Assembly (NCBI GenBank): GCA_022821065.1
Contig: JAJEEK010000090.1
Span: 83,704-147,703 of the forward strand
Origin: Candidatus Poribacteria bacterium
GTDB taxonomy: Bacteria > Poribacteria > WGA-4E > WGA-3G
Length of the DNA: 64,000 nt
Direction of reading: 5' to 3'
Made by a program: the position numbers and the translations under genes
In this document: piece after piece, positions 1-8,477 of the stretch
How the letters are laid out: each line of letters opens with the position of its first letter
Numbering within the stretch: position 1 is the stretch's first letter
The notes under the pieces: model-generated
Seen by the model: the letters and a program-made list of their open reading frames with translations, nothing else
Told to the model about the DNA's origin: nothing
Databases searched by the model: none

Positions 1-742
1 CGAGTACGCTGCCCATTCTTCCGTTGCCCCAACTTTCGTGCCAGATACCTGCGATACCGGGTCCGAGGTCATCTGCGCCGTCGTACTCTGCGACCGGATC
101 ACCGAATTCTGAGGAGTCAGCGAAGAGGTCTGGCGCATCGGCGAGGGGCACATACCAGACTTGGATGAGGGTGCCTGTGACCTCAACACGTGCGAGATAG
201 GCGACGGAGTTGTCTTGTGTAAGACCTTCGCCTAAACCGTGATCGACACCGAGGAGTTCATTACCGCCGTTTTCGCATGTACATTGGTCGAGACATTGAC
301 CTGAGGGGCAGCATCCGTCTGCGAGGCTTCCGATGATGATTTGGGGTGTTTCGTTATAGCCGAATGCGACGAGGTATCCTCTATCGTCGCCGACACGACG
401 GAACTGGAAGCCGACACCGTCATCGTCTTGCCACGAGAAGACGGCTTGGATGATGCCGTCGGAGAAATCGTCAATACCGGGTATTGGCGTGTTGCCGGAG
501 ATCCCGCATCCCTCTTGGGTTTGATGCAACGCGCCTTCGCCGCCGGGAAATTCCGTCGCTTCTGCCCAAACGGTGCCTTCATTTTCCGACACCCAATTTG
601 CTGGGTCGTTGACACTGGCATCTGGGACTGCGTCTTGGGAATTGGGTTCAAAATCGGCAAAGAAAATTATTTGTGCGCTCGCGTGGCTAATCAGCATGAC
701 TGAAAACAATGCGATGAGCATCATAAGGTGGGTTCGTTTCAT
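1..742 (-). CDS. Secreted LamG/DUF1080-like protein, C-terminus cut by window edge
   Basis: This reading frame is open from an ATG at 742 to the window edge and is missing from the ORF track because it has no stop in the window. The start follows a good ribosome binding site (AGGAG, 7 nt spacing). The protein begins with a Sec signal peptide (MKRTHLMMLIALFSVMLISH, cleavage near ASA-QI). After that come 'FADFEPNS' and 'WVSENEGTVWAEATEFPGG', then a stretch like 'AVFSWQDDDGVGFQFRRVGD' that resembles concanavalin A-like/DUF1080 beta-sandwich proteins. A Cys-rich segment (CCPSGQCLDQCTC) lies near residue 155. The function is unknown and the fold assignment is an inference. A consensus promoter lies about 180 nt upstream. 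Confidence 0.75.
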   Translation of the reverse strand, partial: MKRTHLMMLIALFSVMLISHASAQIIFFADFEPNSQDAVPDASVNDPANWVSENEGTVWAEATEFPGGEGALHQTQEGCGISGNTPIPGIDDFSDGIIQAVFSWQDDDGVGFQFRRVGDDRGYLVAFGYNETPQIIIGSLADGCCPSGQCLDQCTCENGGNELLGVDHGLGEGLTQDNSVAYLARVEVTGTLIQVWYVPLADAPDLFADSSEFGDPVAEYDGADDLGPGIAGIWHESWGNGRMGSVL

Positions 743-1053
743 AATGTCGCTCCTTGTATTGATTGATTTTGTGCAAGCGGCGTGAAGATTTTTAGGACGC
801 GCCTGCGAGTCCGTGCGAAACTACTTCATAACAAGAATTTGGGTGATTTGTAAAAAGCGGTTTTCGTCGCGAAAGACGGACTTTTATGGATGTGTAGGTC
901 CTTAACGAACCGTTGTTAAAAAATATAACAAAATTGCAAATTTTTGTCAAGAAATTAATAGTTATCGGTTTTCGGTTTCCAGTACTCAGTAAAGTGCCCA
1001 CATATTTTCGGATTCTACTATAACAGACAGTTCTGATTGCTGTTTGCTGTTCG
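743..1053. other. Intergenic region with promoter and degenerate repeat
   Basis: This 311-bp gap holds the minus-strand promoter at 922-950 and, at about 957-995, a degenerate copy of the 'agttatcggttttcggtttccagtac' repeat found in several other gaps of the window. The 104-residue ORF 792-1106 has no family resemblance and crosses both the promoter and the WD40 remnant, so I do not call it a gene. Confidence 0.5.
922..950 (-). promoter_or_regulatory. Sigma-70 type promoter for the secreted protein at 1-742
   Basis: On the minus strand TTGACA (945-950) is followed by exactly 17 bp and TATATT (922-927). The predicted transcript start is near 915, giving a leader of about 170 nt before the ATG at 742. 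Confidence 0.6.
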
Positions 1054-1239
1054 CTATTTCGCTGCGAGGCTTGCCCAGTGCCATAGGAGGATCGTACCGT
1101 CCGCACTTCCGGTGGCGAGAGTTCTATCGTCTGGTGAGAATTTCAGTGCCTCAATCCGCTTCGTATGGGGTTTGATGGTAGATGTGAGGGTGTAGGTATC
1201 CGCTTGTCCTGAACCTTCTTGATTTATGAGGGTTGTGAA
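1054..1239 (-). pseudogene. WD40-repeat gene remnant (last repeat only)
   Basis: After the stop codon of the VOC gene the same frame stays open for 61 codons and ends at a TAG at 1054. It encodes one recognisable WD40 blade: 'HTKRIEALKFSPDDRTLATG' followed by 'SADGTILLWHW'. There is no start codon or SD of its own and no further blade upstream, so this is best read as the 3' end of a lost WD40 protein. A recent readthrough fusion with the VOC gene is less likely. Confidence 0.6.
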
Positions 1240-1635
1240 TCAAAGCGGTTTTCCGAAACATAGCACGTAACCGTCGTGGTCTTTGAGTTCAAAGGCGCGG
1301 AGACCGTCGCTGGTGTTTGCGAGGGGTTCGTGGAACGCCACGCCACGGGATTGATACTCAGCAAATAGTGCGTCGGGATCGGAAACGAGAATGAAAGCGT
1401 CCCATTTTGCCCACTCGTGCCGTGTGTGATTGGGTACGGGATGGATAGATTCGGTAATGTGTTTCAGAAGTATCCGGACGTTATCGCGAGATACGATCCC
1501 GAAAAACGGGTCTTCTTCTGGCATAAGTATGTCCGTCTCGAAACCGAGTTTTTGGTTGTAGAAGTCGATGGATTCGGCAAGGTTTTTGACGATGAAGAAC
1601 GGATAAATCCGCTCAAGTGTTGTCTTCTCTGACAT
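1240..1635 (-). CDS. VOC family (glyoxalase/bleomycin-resistance-like) protein
   Basis: A 131-residue protein with the paired beta-alpha-beta-beta-beta modules of the vicinal oxygen chelate superfamily. The N-terminal half has 'IYPFFIVKNLAESIDFYNQK' and 'LGFETDI', and the C-terminal half has 'SDPDALFAEYQSRGVAFHEP' and 'FELKDHDGYVLCFGKP', ending with the typical D-x-x-G-x-x-L-x-F motif. The start has a clear SD (AGGAG, 8 nt spacing). VOC proteins bind a divalent metal and include lyases, dioxygenases and antibiotic-binding proteins; the substrate cannot be told from sequence. It stands alone, with a remnant behind it. Confidence 0.85.
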   Translation of the reverse strand: MSEKTTLERIYPFFIVKNLAESIDFYNQKLGFETDILMPEEDPFFGIVSRDNVRILLKHITESIHPVPNHTRHEWAKWDAFILVSDPDALFAEYQSRGVAFHEPLANTSDGLRAFELKDHDGYVLCFGKPL

Positions 1636-1829
1636 TGTTAATTCTCCTATCTTTTTTTTTCGATATCCTAACAGATTTTTGGCTGGTGTTCAATAGGAAA
1701 CCTGTCTTTTATTCCTGCAAATGCCCCTCGCGATTGCTCTTTTTTCTGAAAATTATATCCAAAAATCCGATGGCTTCTGTAGACCTCTTGCTCCGCTGGC
1801 GCAAAGCGGCTTGCCACTCGTTATGTTTT

Positions 1830-1858
1830 TTGACAACTTCTGCGGAATATGGTATGAT
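1830..1858 (+). promoter_or_regulatory. Sigma-70 type promoter for the PhyH gene
   Basis: TTGACA (1830-1835), 17 bp, TATGAT (1853-1858) on the plus strand, about 70 nt upstream of the ATG at 1930. Confidence 0.6.
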
Positions 1859-1929
1859 TTTAACCTAAGTTGCTATCTAAAACGTTCTGTATCTGCGAAT
1901 TGTGAGAATAGGGAGTTTTAATAGGAAAT

Positions 1930-2688
1930 ATGGTATCTCAACGAACAGGATTGACACCGGCACAAAAGCGGTTCTATGAGGAAAATGGGTATCTCGTCCT
2001 CGAAAGTGTCTTTGCGGCGGACGAGTGTGAACGTTTTGTGCAACATCTTGAAGACCTCCACGCCGGACGCAAGCAGCTCGACGGGTTCTTTCAGCAGAAT
2101 AAGTACGGATCCCGAACCTTTAATCAGCACCTTTACGATCCTTATGTGTTGGAACTGTTTATTGATCCGCGCTTACACAGACCGTTAGCGGAGTGTTTTG
2201 GAGATGAGCCGGAAGGGGTGCAAACGATGCACTTTTTTGAGGGGTCGGAGCATCCGTTTCACCAAGATCAATACTATTTGCCGGACTGTATGTCGGCGTG
2301 GATTGCGATGGTCAAGGTAGATGCGAATAACGGGCCTCTCGTGGTGCAACCGGGTTCGCATCGGAGACGGTTGATTACGCAAGACGATGTGCCTATGACG
2401 CTGCTACCCGGAGAGACGTACGAGCTGCAACAGCAGAATCGCTATTTTCCAGCCGTTAAACAACTCGTTCGCGACAACGGTGTGGATGCTGTTGAGGTGA
2501 TGGTGAACGCTGGGGATGTTATCTTGTTTGATGGGAAGTTGATTCACGGTGGTGCGAAAATTTTGAGACTGGGTACCCGTAGGCATGCGTTGGCGTGTCA
2601 TTATATTCCATATCATTCCGAGAACTGGGAACGTGATTGGCCTCGGATATCGTTTGATGGGAGTCGTCGGATTCATTATAATTGTTAG
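1930..2688 (+). CDS. Phytanoyl-CoA dioxygenase (PhyH) family protein
   Basis: A 252-residue Fe(II)/2-oxoglutarate-dependent oxygenase of the PhyH family. The iron-binding triad is visible as H111-x-D113 ('HPFHQDQYY') and H206 ('GKLIHGGAK'). The arginines just after it (GTRRHA) are the likely 2-oxoglutarate carboxylate ligand. The N-terminus has the usual 'FYEENGYLVLESVF' helix-strand. PhyH proteins hydroxylate lipids or small molecules; the substrate here is unknown. It has its own promoter and is followed by a hairpin pair. A second, divergent family member lies at 7408-8451. Confidence 0.9.
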   Translation: MVSQRTGLTPAQKRFYEENGYLVLESVFAADECERFVQHLEDLHAGRKQLDGFFQQNKYGSRTFNQHLYDPYVLELFIDPRLHRPLAECFGDEPEGVQTMHFFEGSEHPFHQDQYYLPDCMSAWIAMVKVDANNGPLVVQPGSHRRRLITQDDVPMTLLPGETYELQQQNRYFPAVKQLVRDNGVDAVEVMVNAGDVILFDGKLIHGGAKILRLGTRRHALACHYIPYHSENWERDWPRISFDGSRRIHYNC

Positions 2689-2706
2689 CTGCTGGAGCGA
2701 TTTTTG

Positions 2707-2728
2707 AAGGAAACCGAAAGGTTTCTTT
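2707..2728 (+). terminator. Hairpin after PhyH, possible terminator
   Basis: Inverted repeat AAGGAAACC / GGTTTCTTT (one G-T pair, 4-nt loop) starting 19 nt after the PhyH stop. The T tract is only three bases, so it is a weak terminator at best. Confidence 0.35.
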
Positions 2729-2737
2729 GTAGGATCC

Positions 2738-2758
2738 GGTTCGGTTGCAAACCGAACC
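2738..2758. repeat. GGTT-nnn-AACC hairpin, copy 1
   Basis: Perfect 9-bp inverted repeat GGTTCGGTT / AACCGAACC with a GCA loop, followed by 'taccgg'. It is one of four intergenic hairpins in this window with the same inner GGTT...AACC and a 3-nt loop. Confidence 0.7.
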
Positions 2759-2851
2759 TACCGGGCCTGGGTGTCCAAAATTGGGGAAAAAACTGAGAAC
2801 TAAATCGGCCTGGCACCTCCGAAAACTTCTGTGGTAGAGAAAACGAAAAAA

Positions 2852-2860
2852 TGATATAAT
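2852..2860 (+). promoter_or_regulatory. Extended -10 promoter for the metalloprotease gene
   Basis: TGA-TATAAT at 2852-2860 is an extended -10 element, 48 nt before the ATG at 2909. No good -35 is visible at the right spacing. Confidence 0.4.
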
Positions 2861-2908
2861 AATTTAGGTTAGTTTGAACGGTTTAAAAAAAAATAAGGAG
2901 AAGAGATA

Positions 2909-5527
2909 ATGCGATACTTATTGATTTTTGGGGTCTGTTTAATCTTAATAAGTGGTTATTGCCTCTCAGTATCAGCACAGGAGGCGGCGCAACCCACGAA
3001 ACCTGAAGCACAAGCATCGGCAAAGAAAAAAGAGTTTGAAGATTTTTCAAAAGTAACCGAGGATAGTAAAAGTTATCAAGGTTTTTTTCGGCTTTACGAG
3101 AAGAAAGAGAACCTCTATTGTGAGATACAACCGTCCCAATTAGACAAACCTTTTCTCTGCATGATGAGCCTTTCACGGGGGTTGGGAAGAGGGTATCTTA
3201 TTTCTGGTATGACGCTGAATGAATGGCTGCTCGTCTGGAAGCGCGTTGGTGACCGTGTGCACCTCGTCCGAAAAAATGTGCGTTTCCGTGCTGATAAAGG
3301 GACACCGACCGGACAAGCGGTGGACTATAGTTACAGCGACTCAGTGTTATTTTCTCTTAAGATTGAAAGTATACATCCACAACGGCGGAGTTTATTGGTG
3401 AACGTTGCTCCGGTCTTTATGTCTGACTTGCCGCCTTTAGCGGGTAGTATCGGTGGTGGTGCTCGGTTCGACAAAACACGTAGCACTTGGGGAACAATCA
3501 AGGGTTTCCCGAAGAATGTTGAGTTGCGAGTTAAGGCGGTGTACGCCGCGAGCGGCTCTATGACGACTGTCCCGGACAGTCGCGGTATCCAATTGACACT
3601 GCACTACAGTCTTTCCGAGCTCCCATCGAACAACTATCAACCGCGACTCGCTGATGACCGGCTCGGACACTTCATGACCGTTGTCAAAGATTATTCGCTC
3701 CAAACGAGTGATGCGCCATACATCCGGTATGTCAACCGTTGGCATTTGGAGAAGGCGGATAAAAAGGCGGAGCTCTCGCCGCCGAAGGATCCGATTATCT
3801 TCTATATTGAGAAGACGGTGCCGCACCGTTTCCGTCCGTATATTCGTCAAGGGATCTTAGAGTGGAATAAGGCGTTTGAGAAGGCAGGTTTTGTCGATGC
3901 GATTGAGGCGCGGATTCAGCAAGATTATGAGGACTGGGACCCCGAAGATGCGCGGTATAACACGATCCGTTGGGTCGTTGACGCGGGCTTCGCGATTGGT
4001 CCGTCGCGTGTGAATCCGTTGACGGGTCAGATATTGGATGCGGATATTCTTATCAGTGACGGTTTCATTCGGTCGTGGCAGCGAGAGTACACGACCTATT
4101 TCGAGGAACTCGACCACGAACACGATCACCCGATAGATGATTCCTCACGGTTTCAGTGTCAGATGGCATCTGGATTGGCGCGTCAGATGGGATTCATGGC
4201 GAGCGTGCTGCAGGCGCGTGGGGTGGTCGGTGAAGACGGTGAGTTGCCGGAAGCGTTTATCGGTCAGGCACTGAAATCGCTGACGATGCACGAGGTCGGT
4301 CATACGTTGGGATTACGGCACAACTTTAAAGCGAGTACGATCCATTCGCTTGATGACTTGAACAAGAAAAGCGATGAGGCGCTGCTCGGATCCGTCATGG
4401 AATACGACGCTGTGAACATCGCACCTGAAGGCAAAAAGCAGGGTGACTATTATACAACGACGATTGGACCGTGGGATTATTGGGTGGTCGAATACGCTTA
4501 CAAGTCGATCGGTGGGAGCAGCCCTGAAGCGGAATTGCCGGAGTTACAGAAAATCGCTGCCCGCGTCGCAACGCCGGGATTGACGTACGGTACGGACGGT
4601 GATGCGTCGGCGTATCAGAGCAGGGATTTAGATCCGCTGGTCAATCGGTGGGATCTGGGTTCGGATCCGCTTGATTTTGCGAAACAGCGTCGCGAGATTG
4701 TCGTTGAGCTCTGGGATAAGATCGCTGACAAGGTGACGAAAGAGGGGATGGGGTATCAGCGTGTCAGGCGTGCCTTCGGCTCGCTGCTGGGTGAACACGG
4801 CTATTCGATGTACCTTGCAAGCCGTTATATCGGTGGACAGTACCACCACCGGGATCACCGTGGTGATGAGAATGGACGGCTGCCGTTTGTGCCTGTCCCG
4901 GCGGCGAAACAGCGTGAAGCGTTGGATTTTATCAAAGAGCACGCGCTCTCAGACAAAGTGTTCGATTTCCCGCCGGATCTGCTCAACAGTCTCGCGATTA
5001 CGCGTTGGAGCGACTGGGGATCAAGTAGCGGGAGTTCTACACGTCTCGATTACCCGGTGCATAATGTTATTCTGAGTAATCAGAACCGTATTTTGGGACG
5101 CTTGCTCCATCCGAACGTCCTCTCGCGTGTTCAGGATACAGAGTTGAAGTTTCCAGAAGGTGAGGATGCGTTCACACTGCCGGAACTTTTCTCAGGTATT
5201 ACGGATGCGGTTTGGACGGAACTGGATCGGAATGTCGGAGAGAAACAGTGGTCGAATACGGATGCGTTCATCTCCAGTTTCCGGCGTGCGTTGCAACGTG
5301 AGCACCTGAAGCGGCTCATTAAGTTGGTATTAGACGCGGATAGCGGAACACCTGAAGACGCGAGGTCGCTGGCACGCCACCATCTTGGACAGATCAACAG
5401 TGGGATACAGGGTGTGCTTCAGAATGCACAAGGTAGGCTTGATGATTACAGTTTGGCGCACCTTGAAGAGTCACAGGTCCGGGTTACGAAGGCGTTGGAT
5501 GCGAGTTTCCAAGTCCAGAAACGATGA
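2909..5527 (+). CDS. Secreted zinc-dependent metalloprotease (DUF5117/DUF5118-type)
   Basis: An 872-residue exported protein. Residues 1-24 form a Sec signal peptide (cleavage near VSA-QE). The catalytic metzincin-like motif is HEVGHTLGLRH at residues 461-471: H461, H465 and H471 bind zinc and E462 is the base. The preceding half (about residues 40-270) matches the beta-rich N-terminal region that comes before the protease in this family ('FLCMMSLSRGLGRGYLISG'). Downstream of the active site 'SVMEYDAVNIAPEG' supplies the Met-turn. Homologues occur in Bacteroidetes and Planctomycetes-like genomes as periplasmic or secreted proteases of unknown substrate. The gene appears monocistronic, with an SD (AAGGAG) ahead of the ATG. 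A family-level assignment is safe; the physiological role is not known. Confidence 0.88.
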   Translation: MRYLLIFGVCLILISGYCLSVSAQEAAQPTKPEAQASAKKKEFEDFSKVTEDSKSYQGFFRLYEKKENLYCEIQPSQLDKPFLCMMSLSRGLGRGYLISGMTLNEWLLVWKRVGDRVHLVRKNVRFRADKGTPTGQAVDYSYSDSVLFSLKIESIHPQRRSLLVNVAPVFMSDLPPLAGSIGGGARFDKTRSTWGTIKGFPKNVELRVKAVYAASGSMTTVPDSRGIQLTLHYSLSELPSNNYQPRLADDRLGHFMTVVKDYSLQTSDAPYIRYVNRWHLEKADKKAELSPPKDPIIFYIEKTVPHRFRPYIRQGILEWNKAFEKAGFVDAIEARIQQDYEDWDPEDARYNTIRWVVDAGFAIGPSRVNPLTGQILDADILISDGFIRSWQREYTTYFEELDHEHDHPIDDSSRFQCQMASGLARQMGFMASVLQARGVVGEDGELPEAFIGQALKSLTMHEVGHTLGLRHNFKASTIHSLDDLNKKSDEALLGSVMEYDAVNIAPEGKKQGDYYTTTIGPWDYWVVEYAYKSIGGSSPEAELPELQKIAARVATPGLTYGTDGDASAYQSRDLDPLVNRWDLGSDPLDFAKQRREIVVELWDKIADKVTKEGMGYQRVRRAFGSLLGEHGYSMYLASRYIGGQYHHRDHRGDENGRLPFVPVPAAKQREALDFIKEHALSDKVFDFPPDLLNSLAITRWSDWGSSSGSSTRLDYPVHNVILSNQNRILGRLLHPNVLSRVQDTELKFPEGEDAFTLPELFSGITDAVWTELDRNVGEKQWSNTDAFISSFRRALQREHLKRLIKLVLDADSGTPEDARSLARHHLGQINSGIQGVLQNAQGRLDDYSLAHLEESQVRVTKALDASFQVQKR

Positions 5528-5572
5528 AGGTTTGCTTTCGTTCAGAATTTACACAAAATGCCTATATTTGCT

Positions 5573-5593
5573 GGCGAGGTTTTTAACCTCGCC
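5573..5593. repeat. GGTT-nnn-AACC hairpin, copy 2
   Basis: Perfect inverted repeat GGCGAGGTT / AACCTCGCC with a TTT loop, 45 nt after the protease stop. Same architecture as the copies at 2738, 17869 and 26892; it may also slow transcription here. Confidence 0.7.
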
Positions 5594-5652
5594 AATTTTC
5601 TGTTGTCTGAAAATGAATTGCCCTACCACAAACGAAAGATTAGGAGAAATAG

Positions 5653-6579
5653 ATGGAGATCGTCCAATATACCGCTGATTTGCAAACGCCGGTGACGCAA
5701 TTTTACAATCGTGTGACCGCCAACGTTCCGTACTGCTACCCTGTAAAGGAAGAAGAATTTGCTGTCGCATTACGCGGGGTTACGACCGGTAAATCCGATA
5801 AAGATGCGGGTGGCATCGACGCTGAAGCCGCTTTTGCTGCAACGGTGAACGGTGCTGTGCAGGCGTTTATCCATGTCGGTATCGGTCAGACGGGCAAGAA
5901 TAGAGAAGAAGACGTAGGTGTGATTCGGTTTTTTGGGTATGAACGGGGTATGCGGCATGTCGGACAAGCCTTACTTGAAAAAGCGGAAGATTATCTGAAA
6001 ACTTATGACATTTTCCGAATCCTCGCCTTTTCACAGGACTACCGATACCGTTTCTATCATTTCGGGCATTCCTATCTGTCGGATGCGCTTGACCAAGTTC
6101 AGGCACTCCTCGGATTCAACGGATACCGTCGTTGCGCTGGTGAGGTTTTTTTGAATTGGGAAGACTATACTGTTACACCGATACCTGCAAGTCTGTCAGT
6201 GGAACTTTCTGTGGAGTGGGAGGATGGACGCGGGGAACGTCCGAATTGTACTGTGAGAGCCTATCAAGGCGACGAACAAGTTGGTATCTGTGAATCTGTG
6301 TGCGGTGGCGAGTTTTCAAGCCATCCAGATGCGCAAGACTGGCTACATACGGTTTGGCTCGGTATTGAAGATGATTTTCAGGGACAAGGCTTGGGACGCT
6401 ACCTACTCCAGTATGAGCTTCAAGAAATGAAAAAGATTGGATACCGACACGCGGCGATTAGTACGGCTTGGGATAACCATCGTGCGTTTCTATTTTACAG
6501 CAACTGCGGTTATCGGACGGTAGATTGGACTTATGGATTTGTCAAAGACCTCTCCGAAACACCGACACAGAAGTGGTAA
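5653..6579 (+). CDS. Tandem GNAT-family N-acetyltransferase
   Basis: A 308-residue protein. The C-terminal GNAT domain is clear: 'WLGIEDDFQGQGLGRYLLQY' carries the acetyl-CoA pyrophosphate loop (Q-G-x-G-x-x-L), and 'AISTAWDNHRAFLFYSNCGY' is the usual motif B with the N-x-x-A-x-x-F-Y-x-x-x-G-Y core. The N-terminal half (about residues 1-150) looks like a second, degenerate GNAT domain ('VGVIRFFGYERGMRHVGQAL'). Two-domain GNATs of this kind are common but their substrates are mostly unknown. The start is fixed by AGGAG 6 nt upstream. The gene converges on a truncated methyltransferase fragment that begins exactly at its stop. Confidence 0.82.
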   Translation: MEIVQYTADLQTPVTQFYNRVTANVPYCYPVKEEEFAVALRGVTTGKSDKDAGGIDAEAAFAATVNGAVQAFIHVGIGQTGKNREEDVGVIRFFGYERGMRHVGQALLEKAEDYLKTYDIFRILAFSQDYRYRFYHFGHSYLSDALDQVQALLGFNGYRRCAGEVFLNWEDYTVTPIPASLSVELSVEWEDGRGERPNCTVRAYQGDEQVGICESVCGGEFSSHPDAQDWLHTVWLGIEDDFQGQGLGRYLLQYELQEMKKIGYRHAAISTAWDNHRAFLFYSNCGYRTVDWTYGFVKDLSETPTQKW

Positions 6580-6765
6580 TTCTTGATTTGGATCAACCGA
6601 GACTATCGGTGTGGCGCGCTGATGCATCCCGGAATTGAACGCCGCGGGACCACCACCGACATCAACAATGTCCCGCGCCAAGTCGTCTTCGGAGAGGTTG
6701 AACATATCCAAGTATTCATCAAATGACCTACCCCACGGAACAATATCTTTGTAATGGAAATCCAT
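6580..6765 (-). pseudogene. 5' fragment of a class I SAM-dependent methyltransferase
   Basis: The 91-residue ORF 6490-6765 starts 'MDFHYKDIVPWGRSFDEYLD' and continues to 'DIVDVGGGPAAFNSGMHQR' and 'IVSVDPNQE'. This is the N-terminal Rossmann part of a SAM methyltransferase, with motif I (VDVGGGPAAF) and the motif II acidic residue (SVDP). The remaining codons run antisense into the GNAT gene and have no methyltransferase character, so the gene was cut at the GNAT stop. Only about 62 of an expected >200 residues remain. Confidence 0.6.
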
Positions 6766-6786
6766 CAGATGTCCTTTTGGGATGCC

Positions 6787-7392
6787 TTATGCTTTTTGGT
6801 TAACCATGCTGGAGAGGATGCCGAGGATTTTGTCGCACCGCTCGATCGCGTACAGTGTCATATCAATATATAGTTTCTGCCCTTCTAATTTGAGGAAAAG
6901 CCACTCTGTACCGGTGGTGGTCGCCCCATAAATACAAGCGATATTATTGCCTTTTTGCTGATTAAAACACTGTGCCGCGAGCATTTCGGCGACACATTGC
7001 CCGATGCCAAGTGTTGGGTCCGCATTCTTCGCTTCAACAAGAATGATGACAGGTGCCTCTAAATAAAATTGTTCTGGCGACAGGCTTATCAAAAAATCGC
7101 ACGTTCCTGTTAATCCTTTTTCGGTATCAACGCTAAAGTCAATTCCCGAAAAAAGACTAATCCGTCGATCGAATTGCTCCCGGAGCTCAACGAGAACGTT
7201 GGTTACAATAAGTTCTGAGCGTGCCTTTTCTGTCCTTATAGCGATTGCTAACTGCACCTTTTTCGCCAATTCTGCAACGAGTGCTTCGCTCGGTGGTATA
7301 GGCTCTATATCAGAAAAGATATTTGGGGATTCAATCGTCTCTAACTGGAACTTTTCCTGCACTGTTTCTAAAGTAAAATCGCTATAAGACAT
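6787..7392 (-). CDS. Uncharacterised protein with PD-(D/E)XK nuclease-like core
   Basis: A 201-residue soluble protein with no signal peptide. Residues about 90-125 show 'GTCDFLISLS' followed by 'VIILVEAKNADP', the D...E-x-K arrangement of the PD-(D/E)XK nuclease fold. It is followed by a helix 'IGQCVAEMLAAQCFNQQKGN' that usually packs on this core. Similar stand-alone proteins occur in cyanobacteria and other genomes with many restriction-like genes. Nuclease activity is an inference and the target is unknown. It lies 15 nt from the PhyH gene upstream in the same direction and may be co-transcribed with it. Confidence 0.6.
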   Translation of the reverse strand: MSYSDFTLETVQEKFQLETIESPNIFSDIEPIPPSEALVAELAKKVQLAIAIRTEKARSELIVTNVLVELREQFDRRISLFSGIDFSVDTEKGLTGTCDFLISLSPEQFYLEAPVIILVEAKNADPTLGIGQCVAEMLAAQCFNQQKGNNIACIYGATTTGTEWLFLKLEGQKLYIDMTLYAIERCDKILGILSSMVNQKA

Positions 7393-7407
7393 GGAATAGA
7401 ATCCCTC

Positions 7408-8451
7408 TTAATCGGCAGCATCAACACCTACTTCCTGTAAAACCGCTGCGGCCCGCTGTGCCAACTCAGTTGTCGCATCACGCTTGATTGCCCTGTTTAA
7501 GTGTATGATGGCGCGTTCATCGCCGTCTTTCGCTAATTCTAACGCTTCCTCAAACCCTTTGTTCCCGTAACTGAAATCCCTTGGAATGACAGTAAGATCA
7601 CGGTCTTTCCAGTAATACTTCAATTCATCAGATTCCCAGTTGCGGTAGACATCTTCCCACTTGAGGGAGTTGAAGATATTCAGGTGGGGTTCGAGCATGT
7701 GCTCAGCGATCGGGGCATCGACAGCCTGATAGCGGTTGTCGAGCGATACGCGGAGCCTGTCTTCGGTCAAATTCGGTAGTGCTTTGTGGATTGTCAAAGC
7801 GGGGAATATGAGTGTATCGCCGACTTCGTAGTTTGTGGAGTGCCACTCACCGGACAACTCGTCCTCTCTGACGCAGAGGCTGCCGGCACCAAGTGAAAAG
7901 TGGTGCTCCATGACCTTATTGACTTTATGCGAGCCGGGGAGGACTGCTAAACCGCCTAACTCTATCGGGCAATCTCCGACCGGTGCCCAACAGGTATAGG
8001 TTTGGAAATTTCCTTGGAAGTGGACGAAGTCTTGATGTATCGGTGTTGTATGCGCTGTGTATTTCGGGAACCAGAGGCGTGTAATCTTCTGTGGGTGCGG
8101 GAGTACTTCTCTACCGATAATCTTCTCCACCATGTCAACGACTTCGTGCCAGTGTCCGGAACGGTGAAAGGCTTGTAATTTATAGACTTCGTGGTATACG
8201 TCCGTGTACTCGGAGTCGCCTTCGGTGCACTGGGCGGAAATATCGGCGATGCCGTCCATCGGGTCGGTCCCCGCGACGAGCCATCCGCCTTCTTGCATAG
8301 TGGTTAGCATCTCTCGCCGCAATTCCCAGAGTTTGTCGGGGTTTTGCAGCTTCTTGAAGAAGAGGTAGCCTTCTTCTGAGATTCGGTGTCGCAGTTCTTC
8401 TGGATCATGCATCGCGTCGTTGGATACGCGAAGTTCTTTTAACGTCTCCAT
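7408..8451 (-). CDS. Phytanoyl-CoA dioxygenase (PhyH) family protein
   Basis: A 347-residue PhyH-family oxygenase, larger than the copy at 1930. The metal triad is H139-x-D141 ('TTPIHQDFVHFQG') and H222 ('ALTIHKALPN'), with R232/R234 ('DRLRVSLDNRY') as likely 2-oxoglutarate ligands. 'LGGLAVLPGSHKVNK' is the typical strand-turn between them. The last ~60 residues are a helical extension ('GDERAIIHLNRAIKRD') not seen in the short copy. The start has AAGGAG 8 nt upstream. Substrate unknown. Confidence 0.88.
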   Translation of the reverse strand: METLKELRVSNDAMHDPEELRHRISEEGYLFFKKLQNPDKLWELRREMLTTMQEGGWLVAGTDPMDGIADISAQCTEGDSEYTDVYHEVYKLQAFHRSGHWHEVVDMVEKIIGREVLPHPQKITRLWFPKYTAHTTPIHQDFVHFQGNFQTYTCWAPVGDCPIELGGLAVLPGSHKVNKVMEHHFSLGAGSLCVREDELSGEWHSTNYEVGDTLIFPALTIHKALPNLTEDRLRVSLDNRYQAVDAPIAEHMLEPHLNIFNSLKWEDVYRNWESDELKYYWKDRDLTVIPRDFSYGNKGFEEALELAKDGDERAIIHLNRAIKRDATTELAQRAAAVLQEVGVDAAD

Positions 8452-8477
8452 CTGATTTCTCCTTGGGTCTATCGGTG

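Noticed and set aside
792-1106. 104-residue minus-strand ORF
   Set aside because: No SD or family resemblance; it runs through the promoter at 922-950 and the WD40 remnant in another frame.
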